The notes below the pieces were generated by a model. It did not search any database. It was not told the origin of the DNA and saw nothing but the letters and a program-made list of their open reading frames with translations. Shown piece by piece: positions 27,383-36,070 of a DNA stretch of 64,000 nt. The translations under genes and the position numbers were made by a program. This DNA comes from CAWIVH01 sp963839475. GTDB lineage: Bacteria; Acidobacteriota; UBA6911. Numbering within the stretch: position 1 is the stretch's first letter; every line of letters begins with the position of its first letter. The stretch is from the NCBI GenBank assembly GCA_963839475.1, contig CAWIVH010000001.1, positions 248,001 through 312,000 on the forward strand, read 5' to 3'.

Positions 27383-28730
27383 ATGAAGAGCATGCGTCAC
27401 GCATTCGGTGAATGCCGTGATGGGGCGAGCCTTCTGCTCGAAATGGTTCGCTCCAACCGGGCGGGTAATCCAGTCGGACTCTACTCGATCTGCTCCGCCA
27501 ATCGCCTGGTGCTGGAATCCGGGATGATTCAAGCTGCGGCAGATGACACTGTCCTTTGCATCGAATCGACCTCAAACCAGGTGAACCAGTACGGCGGTTA
27601 CATGGGCATGACGCCCCTCGATTTCGCCGCGTACGTCGAATCCATGGCCGCGGAGTGCGGCTTTCCCAAAGACAGGATCATCCTCGGTGGAGATCACCTC
27701 GGACCGCACGTGTGGCAGAGCGAGCCGGCCGCATCCGCCATGTCGAAAGCGCAAACGCTGGTGCGCGACTGCGTTCTCGCGGGCTACACCAAGATACACC
27801 TCGACGCCAGCATGCGATGCGCCGATGATCCCGGCGGCGCAGCTACGCCACCGCCTGAAGAGGTAGTAACGAGCAGGGTGGTCGACTTGTGCCTCGCCGC
27901 CGAGGCCGCGCATGCCGGGCTTCCCTCCGGCTCGCCGCCGCCTCTGCTATGTCATCGGCACAGAAGTGCCCGTGCCCGGCGGTGAAACCGGAACCGCTTC
28001 AGGAATCGAAGTAACGACATCTGCCGACGTCGATCGCACGATTTCGCTGGCCAGAGACGCGTTTTTGTCCGCGGGGTTGGAAGGCGCATGGGAGCGCGTC
28101 ATCGCAACTGTAGTCCAGCCGGGCGTCGATTTCAGCGACGGGTGGGTCGAGGAATATAACCGGGAAAAAGCCGCACCGCTCCGCTCCTACATCGAGAATA
28201 ACTGGAAGCTCGTCTTTGAAGCCCATTCAACCGACTACCAGCCGGGATGGGCTTTAAGGCAACTGGTGGAGGATCATTTCGCGATCCTTAAAGTCGGCCC
28301 GTGGCTCACCTTCGCTTTCCGTGAGGCAGTATTTGCATTGGCGGCCATGGAGCGCGAATGGCTCTCGGACACCCGGAGTGCGGAACTGTCCCGCGTGCCG
28401 GAAATTCTCGAGGCGTCCATGCTAAAAAATCCCGCGCACTGGGAAAAGTATTATCACGGGGATGAGCGGGAATTGCGCTACGCAAGGAAATACAGCTATA
28501 GCGACCGCTCGCGCTACTACTGGGCGCAGCCGGAATTGCAGCAGGCCCTGGAACGCCTGTTCAGGAATCTCCGGGAAAATCCGGTCCCTTTGACGCTCCT
28601 GAGCCAGTACATGCCGGCGCAGTACCGGGCCGTGCGGGAGCAAACCATACAAAACGAACCCGCGGATCTGGTCCGCAGCAAGATTCTCGAGGTGATGGAC
28701 ATTTACGCCGGAGCCTGCGGTATGCGGTGA
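27383..28730 (+). pseudogene. D-tagatose-1,6-bisphosphate aldolase subunit (GatZ/KbaZ/AgaZ family), one frameshift
   Basis: The first frame gives the N-terminal half of GatZ/KbaZ (GNPVGLYSICSANRLVLES, QVNQYGGYMGMTP, RIILGGDHLGPHVWQ, AGYTKIHLDASMRCADD). The second gives the C-terminal half (YVIGTEVPVPGGETG, FEAHSTDYQPGWALRQLVEDHFAILKVGPWLTFAFREAVFAL, YYWAQPEL, LLSQYMPAQY). One surplus base between about 27930 and 27950 separates them; without it the product is 448 residues, close to the usual 420-430. In enterobacteria this subunit is needed for activity and stability of the GatY/KbaY aldolase, which is not in this window. Both halves are well conserved, so the break may be an assembly error or very recent. 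It fits a galactosamine/galactitol-type catabolic route with the PfkB kinase and SIS isomerase. Confidence 0.88.
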
Positions 28731-28900
28731 AGGCACCGCTTTGAATCGCGAAGAGAACCGCATCAAGAACCGGACGAGCATAGTTTGGCCGGTCTCCCGG
28801 CGGTGGTGTTTGCTTTTCTAGTGTTGAGCGCGTCGAGGCAATCGCTTCATGAGCCGGAAATGGTCCCCGGCAATGAAGATTTTATAATGGAGGAAGTGAA

Positions 28901-29748
28901 ATGAAAGGCACCCGTACTGCTCTAGTCATTGCAGCTGCGTTGATCCTATGCCTGGGTGTAACACTCTGGGCACAGGGAAGGGGCGGGCCCAAAGCCAACC
29001 CCGAGGACATCCTGACCTGGAAAGGGAAAACCATCGTATTCTTCGGCCCTCACGAGGATGACGACCTTTCCGCCGCAGGAACCATGGCCAAACTGGTGAA
29101 GAACGGTAACAAGGTCTATATCGTCCTTTATACCAGCGGCAACAAAGGATCCCGCGACCTGGACATGACCGCCGAGACGGCTGGCCGAAATCCGGAAACA
29201 GGAAGATTATGCCGCAAACGGAGTCCTGGGAATTCCAAAAGAAAACATCTTCATCCTGGGTTACGACGACGGCATGCTTGAATATGTCCCCCAGAAGGAA
29301 ATTGTGGAGAAGGTCTGCTGGTACATCCGGAAATACCGGCCCGATGCTGTCTTCTCGATGGATCCCGGCGACAAGTGGGTAAAGTGGTACAAAACCGATC
29401 ATCGCGCCTCCGCGCTTCTGACCGCCGATGGCGCGCGCGCCGCGGCTTATCACCTGTATTTCCCCAGCCAGCGGATCCATGAAGGGCTGATGCCTTACAC
29501 CGTGACCGACTGGTGGTTCTACAGCAGCCATGAACCGAACACCAAGGTGGACATCACCGACGTGGCGGATTTGAAGTGGCAGGCAGCCTGCAAACACACG
29601 AGTCAGTTTGGCAAGGGCAACCTGAAATACACCGGTCCGGAAATGGACCCCGAAACCAAGGAAAGCATGAAACGGCGCGATGGCGAAAGCCGCAGACGGC
29701 AAGGTTTACGAGCAGTACCGCCGCCTGCAGGAATCTCTGTCTTTCTAA
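28901..29748 (+). pseudogene. PIG-L family deacetylase, exported, two frameshifts
   Basis: A signal peptide (about 1-25, LWAQ) and TIVFFGPHEDDDLSAAGTMAKL, the H-x-D-D metal site of PIG-L/LmbE deacetylases, open the gene. One extra A at 29177 (GAG-A-CGG) shifts the frame; restored it reads LAEIRKQEDYAANGVLGIPKENIF, ILGYDDGMLEYVP, FSMDPGDKWVKWYKTDHRAS and YHLYFPSQRIHEGLMPYT. A second extra base at 29676-29679 hides the true end MAKAADGKVYEQYRR...SLSF with stop at 29746-29748. With both removed the product is 281 residues and complete. PIG-L enzymes remove N-acetyl groups from amino sugars such as GlcNAc. Two separate insertions make this the most damaged gene of the block after the first TonB receptor of the tandem pair. 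Confidence 0.85.
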
Positions 29749-29774
29749 GCATTAAACCTACCTTGGTGGTGTAG

Positions 29775-29847
29775 GGGCATGCGGCCGTATGCCCTTGTGA
29801 CTGCTTGCCGAAGATGCTGCAAGGGCACGCGGCCGCGTGCCCTTGCA
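29775..29847. repeat. Two nested GC-rich palindromes, one perfect over 30 bases
   Basis: The first (29775-29794) has half GGGCATGCGG against CCGTATGCCC, one mismatch. The second (29818-29847) is perfectly self-complementary over 30 bases; its half is TGCAAGGGCACGCGG and its centre GGCC. Both share the pattern GGGCAYGCGGCCGYRTGCCC. They sit in the convergent gap between the PIG-L and DUF5916 genes and may act as a bidirectional transcript end or be a mobile palindromic unit. Confidence 0.75.
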
Positions 29848-29900
29848 AAAACACGAAAAATCTTCCCAAAAAACGAAGAATTTGCAGATGTGATATGCAA

Positions 29901-29960
29901 AGGCCTCAAAGATCGCGAAGAAAACCATCCAGTCTTTGAGATCTTGGAGGTCTTCGCGGT
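29901..29960. repeat. Dispersed palindromic repeat, copy at 29.9 kb
   Basis: AGGCCTCAAAGATCGCGAAG and TCTTTGAGATCTTGGAGG with TCTTCGCGGTGG form an imperfect stem. The sequence is a variant of the repeat family (CTCAAAG replacing CGCAAAG), as at 32.28 kb. It lies just past the stop of the DUF5916 gene. Confidence 0.6.
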
Positions 29961-29979
29961 GGACTTTGATTGCGTAGCT

Positions 29980-32151
29980 TTACAGGTAGAGCCGGTAGGT
30001 CAGTTTGAGGATCGCAGCTCGCTGACCGAGCGCCCATCCGGTGGTTTGATCGATCTGGCGTTCGTTGTACACAACATAAAAGTTGGAATCCCGCCCATAA
30101 ATCAGCCTAAACACCACATTCGCAGAGAACTCGCCCGTGGTGCTGTTCCATTGGATCAAACCACTGATGCTGATATCCGGATTGAAGCTGTAATTCACCC
30201 GAAGCCGTGCAATGGTCGTATTGAAATTGCCCTGCGGAAGACGCACGTCGTCATACTGGTAGTCCACGGATGTCCGGAAGTGATGCGAGAAATGCGTTGT
30301 CTGGGTGAGTTTGACCTCCTGCTGCGAGCCGCCGTAGAAACTTCCCCACGAATAGGCGGCCTGGCCCGAAATGCGCCGGCTATTGGCCGAGGCCAAAGTA
30401 AGAGTCTGGGTCGTGAAGCGATAAGCAGCCATGGGAATGACAATTGGCGGCATGATGTTGAAATCCTTCGTGAGCTGCTCAAATTGCCTCACGAGGCTGT
30501 AATCGAAGTGCGCGCCGGAGGGCAGAACATTCGTCGCCTGTAGCGTCTCGAGCCGCGACAGCAGCCTGCCGCCGGTGTCGGTCAGATAGGTGAAAGAGCC
30601 GGTAAAATCCACGTTGCGGCTCCACTCCCGGTTGAGCCTGTAGCGGCGCCGAACGCTGCCGGAGTAATCACGAATATCCTTCCGGAGCACGAATCCGATT
30701 CCGGGATCGAATCCCGCCCCTACCATTTTCTCCGAGAAAGTCAGTCCCCAGGGATCCGTTTGATAATCGATTGCAGCCAGATGCGCTGTGCCCGCATGAG
30801 CGATCGTGCTTCCCCTGGTCCCCGAGGCGAAACCATAAAGGCGGACATTCGGGCTGAGCCAAAGGCTGGTATCGATGCCGAAGGCCTGGTTGTCGTACCC
30901 CTGGCTGACAGCATTGGTGAAGATGGCCCCGACGGTGGAACGGCCTCGCAGGTTCCGGCGGACACGGGCCACGGAATAATTGGTGGCTTCCTGGGCCGGC
31001 GAGTCCTGGGTTTGCATATCCATGAGACCGACGTCGAACCTGCCAACCTTCTGAGTGAGCCTGGCCCCGCCGAAAATCGGCACGGATGAACCGTTCGAGA
31101 TGCCGATTCTCCGGCTGAAAAAAACCTGGGTGTCTCTGGGTATCCCGAAATCGAACACGCTGGCCGATTCCAGAAAAAATTCCCGTTTTTCGGGAAAGAA
31201 GAGGCTGAAGCGGGTGAGGTTGACCTGGGTATCATCGGCTTCCACCTGCGCGAAATCGGTGTTGGCAGTGAAATCGAGTGTCGCATTGGAGCCCATCACA
31301 TATTTGACATCGAGGCTCGGCTCCAGATCATACTCCGCTTCAGGATGTCCCGCTGCCTGCAGGCGAGTGGGAATCAATGCGGGGATCACCTGGAGGTTGC
31401 GCTGCTGGCGCAAGTCGGCAAATCCCGACAAATTTCCCGCATAACCCAGGTGCGAACCGTCATATTGCTTTGGCACTGCAGACCAGTAGTCGTATTCTTG
31501 CTTGTATTGAATCCTCCGCTGAACCTGGAAGCCCCAGACATCCGTCCCGGGCTGAAAGCGCATGACGCGCACCGGGATCCGGAATTCGGCGCACCAACCA
31601 TCCGGAAGGATGGAAGCTCGTACATCCCACACATCGTGCCAATCGTTGTTGAATCCCTTGTAGCCATCGACCTGGGTGTCGTGTTTCGCGCCGTTGGCAT
31701 TGGTCAGGAAGATGTAGCCCCGAAGATGGTCGTGAAAGGTATCGAAGATCACTTCGATGGTATCGTCCTGCGGCAGGTTGTCGTGGCGCCTGAGCTTGTT
31801 GTGCCGGATTGTCGAGGGATCCTGCTTCATGTAGGCATACACGTAGATGTTCTGCTCGTCGCGCGTCAGCCGGATTTCCGTCGCGTCGCTGGCCGGCACG
31901 TCACTGAAGGGGATCCGCTGAATAAAATCGGTCAGCACTTCGGCATCTTTCCAGGCTTCATCGTCCAGAACACCATCGATTACGGGGGCCTGGGCCGTTC
32001 GGGCGATGCGAGCGGTGCGTGTCTCGTTTTTAGCCGGCGTCGCAGCATCTGCTGCGAAGTGCCAGAGGAATGTGAAAAGCGGAAACAACGCCATCCTTGG
32101 CCAATGGCGCCGGATCCTGAGGAATTGAGCTGAAGGTCTTTTAGGATTCAA
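29980..32151 (-). CDS. DUF5916 outer-membrane barrel protein with N-terminal CBM9 domain
   Basis: The protein (723 residues from the first start; an internal ATG at codon 20 opens a better signal peptide MALFPLFTFLWHFAADA) begins with a CBM9-like module (APVIDGVLDDEAWKDAEVLTDFIQRIP, EIRLTRDEQNIYVYAYM, IEVIFDTFHDHLRGYIFLTNANGAKHD, GWCAEFRIPVRVMRF). DUF5916 follows: LDVKYVMGSNATLDFTANTDFAQVEADDTQVNLTRFSLFFPEKREFFLE, a block diagnostic of the family. The rest is a beta barrel with alternating aromatic strands ending LKLTYRLYL. It is an outer-membrane protein of unknown transport or enzymatic role, often near glycan genes. A paralog lies at 46.7 kb. Confidence 0.9.
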   Translation of the reverse strand: MNPKRPSAQFLRIRRHWPRMALFPLFTFLWHFAADAATPAKNETRTARIARTAQAPVIDGVLDDEAWKDAEVLTDFIQRIPFSDVPASDATEIRLTRDEQNIYVYAYMKQDPSTIRHNKLRRHDNLPQDDTIEVIFDTFHDHLRGYIFLTNANGAKHDTQVDGYKGFNNDWHDVWDVRASILPDGWCAEFRIPVRVMRFQPGTDVWGFQVQRRIQYKQEYDYWSAVPKQYDGSHLGYAGNLSGFADLRQQRNLQVIPALIPTRLQAAGHPEAEYDLEPSLDVKYVMGSNATLDFTANTDFAQVEADDTQVNLTRFSLFFPEKREFFLESASVFDFGIPRDTQVFFSRRIGISNGSSVPIFGGARLTQKVGRFDVGLMDMQTQDSPAQEATNYSVARVRRNLRGRSTVGAIFTNAVSQGYDNQAFGIDTSLWLSPNVRLYGFASGTRGSTIAHAGTAHLAAIDYQTDPWGLTFSEKMVGAGFDPGIGFVLRKDIRDYSGSVRRRYRLNREWSRNVDFTGSFTYLTDTGGRLLSRLETLQATNVLPSGAHFDYSLVRQFEQLTKDFNIMPPIVIPMAAYRFTTQTLTLASANSRRISGQAAYSWGSFYGGSQQEVKLTQTTHFSHHFRTSVDYQYDDVRLPQGNFNTTIARLRVNYSFNPDISISGLIQWNSTTGEFSANVVFRLIYGRDSNFYVVYNERQIDQTTGWALGQRAAILKLTYRLYL

Positions 32152-32282
32152 GGGATTGGAGCGGTTCGTTGGGCGCCTTTATCAGTTGTCCCTGGGGGAC
32201 CTTTCCTATTTTGTTTTCCTTGGACGGCAACACTGAACAAACTTATGCAGAACTCGTTAGTAACAGCGATGAGAAGCACAGA

Positions 32283-32323
32283 GGCCTCAAAGATGCGAAA
32301 TTGGTTATGCGATCTTTGAGGCC
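32283..32323. repeat. Dispersed palindromic repeat, copy at 32.3 kb
   Basis: GGCCTCAAAGAT and ATCTTTGAGGCC are perfect 12-base arms with a 17-base spacer. It is a CTCAAAG-type member of the dispersed family, located in the gap between the DUF5916 start and the 3' end of the first tandem TonB receptor. Confidence 0.65.
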
Positions 32324-32354
32324 TTCATGTTTATTAAGGGATGGGGATTAAAGA

Positions 32355-32384
32355 ACGGGCGCAAGGCCTTAGCCCTGCGCCCGT
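32355..32384 (-). terminator. Terminator of TonB receptor copy 1
   Basis: On the minus strand ACGGGCGCAGGGC pairs with GCCTTGCGCCCGT around a TAAG loop (one G-T pair), followed by TTCTTTAAT. It starts about 25 bases after the receptor stop. Copy 2 has an equivalent stem at 36017-36046. Confidence 0.75.
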
Positions 32385-32409
32385 CCGGAGGAGAGGGGCT
32401 TGCCCCTGG

Positions 32410-35400
32410 TTAGAAGCTGAAGCGCAATCCGAAACGGAAAGTACGCTGATCGGCCTGCGCGCTGGTGATGTTCATGAAGTTGTTCACGGATTTGATCGAT
32501 CCATCGGCATTCAAGGTCATATCCGAAGCGCTGGCTGAGGGGTTGTTAAAGTGCGGAGTGTTCAGGAAATTGAACGATTCCGCGCGGAACTGGAGTTCCT
32601 TGCCTTCGGCAATCCTGAAGGCGCGGAAGATCCCGAAGTCGACGTTGATCGCACCCGGGCCGTAGAGAGTGTTGATCCCGGAGTTGCCGAAACGAACCGC
32701 GGTCACAGGCCGGAAAGCGTTCGGATCGAAGAAAGGAACGTTGGCTCCGATATTGCCTAGCTTCTTGACTTCGCCCAAGACCTGGTCGGCCACCTGGTTA
32801 CTGCCCGGCGCGTTGAGCGAAGAGCTGCTGGCGGATACCGTGAACGGGTTGCCGGTATAGGCGCTGAAGATGCTGTTAATCTGCCAACCGCCGAGGATAT
32901 AAGCCATGGCGCCGTCCTTCATCCACTTTTTGCCGGCGCCCCAGGGCAGCTCATAGACCGCCGCTGTCCTGAAGTTGTGCCGGCGATCGAAGCCGCTGGC
33001 GGCACGCGCCCGGTCGAAATACTCGGGTAGACCGAAATACTGGCTGTAATCGGTGGTATTATTGTCAATCGAGTGGGCCCAGGTATACACGGCCTTGAGC
33101 ATCAATCCGGCGCTGAATCTCCGGTCCAGGCTGCTCTGGAACGAATGGTACATGGACGAGGTCCAGGGCTGGAGGATGTTGGTCGCCACAGAGCGGCCGA
33201 ACTTCTGGAACAATGGCCGTCCCGCGTTTCCTGTTCCGACCGGCGCGTTATTGATCGGATACTGGGTACCGCTGACGATGTTGATGCTATGCGTCCCGAC
33301 ATAGGCCACACTTCCGACAAAACTCTTCGGGAGAGGCCGCTCGTAAGTGAGGTTCCAGGACTGGATATAGCCCCGGTTGAACTGGCCTTTGGGAAGGGTG
33401 TTGGTGGAAATGTTTCCGGGAATGTCGATCACGCCTTTGGTGATATCGGGGGTCGCAATCGGGGGAATCCCGTTTTCGACCGGTCCATAGGGAACGTAGG
33501 ATCGTCGGCCCCTGAAGCGAGAGCTGAATCACAGCGGGGTAGGGCGAACGCATCGGGCGGCCCAGGTTGTAGGGATCGAAAGTGATCCCATAGCCGGTGC
33601 GGACGACACCCTGCTTGCCGAGACGGTAGGCTATACCGATGCGGGGCGCAAAGAGCTTCTTGCTGACGGTGGTGTCGGCGTTCCAATCCACGCCGCCGTA
33701 GCCGCCGATGTACATCTTATTCGTATCGGGGTCATAGCGTTCGATGCCGTGGAAGCCGCGGTCCATGATCGGGTAGTACTCCCAGCGGATCCCCAGGTTG
33801 AGGGTCAGGTTGCTGCTCACCTGCCAGCGGTCTCTGAAGTACAGCGCGATCTGCCACTCGCGGGTGGACATCGGGTCGTAGAACTGCAGCGACTTCTGTA
33901 GTCTGCTGTGGGACTGGCCTAGGAGGAAATCGGCGATGCCGTTGTAGCGGTTGGTAGATGCGCCGCCATTCAGCGAGGTGGCTCCGCCGTTAAAGGTGAA
34001 GGTTCCGCGCGGGCCGTTGTTCGATTCCGGCTGCCAATGGTTCATGCCGAACCGGCTGATGTCGGGCCCGAAGCGAATGTCGTGTTTGCCTTTGGTCCAG
34101 CTGGCGTTGCCCGTAAATGTGTAGGTGTAATCATGACGGTCAACCGGGACCCAGGTGTCGGTCATGCCCAGCGTTGAGTACCCGTTGATCACGAACATCG
34201 GCTTGCCGCTTTGACGGGGATCCGGGCCGTTGGTGCCTGGGATCTTAAGGACGTCCAGGCCGAAGTTAACGCCGTAATCGGGCTGCCGCACAGCGTTCAC
34301 ATACCGGGTCATCCCTATGGTTCCATCAATCATGAAACGCGGGGTTACGGCATAGTACCCGCCTAGCGTCCCCACATGTACGCGCACGGTACCTTCACCT
34401 GCGCCGCCGTCAGGAGAGAGCGCGCTGCCGCCGGCATCGCCAAAGGCATATACGGAGGTGACCTTGGAGTTCATGAGGCTGTACTTCGCCCAAATGGTGT
34501 TCTTGGCATTTCGCACCCAGTCGCCCTTGAAGTCGTACATATCCCGGTTGAAGCGGCGAGGGCCAGACGTGTAAAAGTTGTTGACAAAGGGATTTGCCGC
34601 AACGTTCGGGTTCGGCATCAGGGCGAGCATTTTCTGCGCGACGCTGCTGATCCTTGAGGTGGGAATTTTGTTGCCGGCAAATGCGGTTCTCCCTTTGCCG
34701 GTAGTCGGATCGCCGGTCGTGGGATCGTAAATGGTCGTTCCGGTGGCGCTGAGATCGCCGCCCTTCATGGCAACGGTCGGGATCGTGAAATAATTGGAAA
34801 AGCTCTGCCGGTCCCTCATGCCGTCGTAGTTGGCAAAGAAGAAGAGCTTGTCCTTGATAATCGGGCCTCCGACATTGCCGCCGAACATGCTGAGAATGTA
34901 CTTCGGTGCATCGCTGCCCTTCGGTGTAAAGAAGTTGCGGGCATCAAAGGCGTTATTACGGAGGTAATCAAAGACCACGCCGTGAATATTGTTGGTGCCC
35001 GATTTGGTCTGAACGGTGATCGCAGCTCCGCCCGCCAGTCCCTGCTCGGCGTCGAAGCTGTTGGTGGTGACGTTGACGGTCTGGATCGACTCCTGCGGCG
35101 CCACATAAGCGGAGTGGTGCGGGAGCCAGGGCATGATGTTGAGCGCCCCGTCCAGCCGTGTATTGTTGTTAAACCGAGCTACGCCGTTGACCCTGGTCGT
35201 CAACGACCGCGCCGGGGTGTCGACGCTCGCGTTCTGGAAAGTCGACGGCGAAGATCCTGGGACGAGGTCGATCAGGCTCTGGTAGTTGCGATAGTTGCTG
35301 AGCGGAAGGTTCGTAACTTCTTTGGTGTTGATCTCCTTGTGGACGTCGGCCTTGTCCGTCTGCAGCAGGGCCGATTCCGCGGAAACGGTGACCATCTCCG

Positions 35401-35781
35401 TGCGCGAGCCGATTTCAAGCGTCACATCCTGCCGCGTGATGTTGTTCACGGTCACTGAGAATTTCCGTCTTCACGTACTCCTTGAAACCCTGCATGCCGA
35501 TTTTCAGGGTGTAGGTCCCCGCCTGCAGGTTAGTGAATGTAAACATCCCGGACTCATTCGCGATGGCTTCCCTGGTCTGGTTCGTGCCCGTGTTCGTGGC
35601 GGTCACGGTAACGCCCGGGATAACTGCACCGCTGGCATCCTTGATGTTTCCTAGCATGGTTCCGTACAGCACCTGGGCAACTGCGGCGGACTAGGAGCAA
35701 TGCTGCGAGCAATGCCAAGCCGAGGCACAAGCAAACGAAAAAGCTAATGTCGAAGTGTTTGTTTTTGAGACTGAGGATCAT
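32410..35781 (-). pseudogene. TonB-dependent receptor, tandem copy 1, three frameshifts
   Basis: Four frame segments align end to end with the intact receptor at 36.1-39.4 kb. They are separated by single extra bases near 35693 (after FVCLCLGLALLAALL, before SAAVAQVLYG), at 35456 (GTCAC-T-GAGA against GTCACGAGA in copy 2) and at 33502 (GTAGGA-T-CGTCGG). Repaired, it has 1122 residues: signal peptide, carboxypeptidase-regulatory domain (GNIKDASGAVIPGVTVTATNTG), plug, barrel, and the terminal strand FRFGLRFSF. The start ATG at 35781 has GGGGG 7 bases upstream. Much of the sequence is identical to copy 2, so the duplication is recent. As it stands the gene would not make a receptor, unless the insertions are errors. 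Confidence 0.88.
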
Positions 35782-35838
35782 CTTGCATCCCCCTCGGGAA
35801 AGGAAGAAAGGTTGAAACGAGCTACTCCTGGCTCGACT

Positions 35839-35868
35839 CTTTTAGCACGAAAAGAAAAATATTAACAA
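35839..35868 (-). promoter_or_regulatory. Promoter candidate of TonB receptor copy 1
   Basis: On the minus strand TTGTTA (35863-35868) and TGC-TAAAAG (-10 at 35839-35844) are 18 bases apart. The block TTTTCGTGCTAAAAGAGTCG is preserved upstream of both receptor copies while nearby sequence has drifted, which supports a functional promoter. Confidence 0.5.
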
Positions 35869-36016
35869 GAAAAAACAGGTAAGTGATGAAATGCAGTCCT
35901 GTCTACTTTTCACAAAAAAGCAGCACGTCCCTTGGATTCATGCCATCTGAAGTCGGAGTTAGGACAAGTGAAGAGTGTAAAAGGAAGATCTTGAACAGGC
36001 TTGCAGCAAGAAGAAA

Positions 36017-36046
36017 ACGGGCGCAGGACAAATGCCCTGCGCCCGT
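36017..36046 (-). terminator. Terminator of TonB receptor copy 2
   Basis: ACGGGCGCAGG and CCTGCGCCCGT are perfect 11-base arms. On the minus strand the stem is followed by TTTTCTTCTT, a good U-tract. It begins about 25 bases after the receptor stop. Confidence 0.85.
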
Positions 36047-36070
36047 CAGGAGGGAGGGGATTGACCCCGA

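Noticed and set aside
27383..28730. Two separate genes instead of one broken GatZ/KbaZ-type gene
   Set aside because: The halves match consecutive parts of one family protein and meet at a single surplus base; the second half has no ribosome site of its own.
17923..35781. Programmed +1 frameshifting as the cause of the broken frames
   Set aside because: The sites share no slippery sequence or stimulatory structure and occur in unrelated genes where homologs are unbroken, including the adjacent receptor copy.
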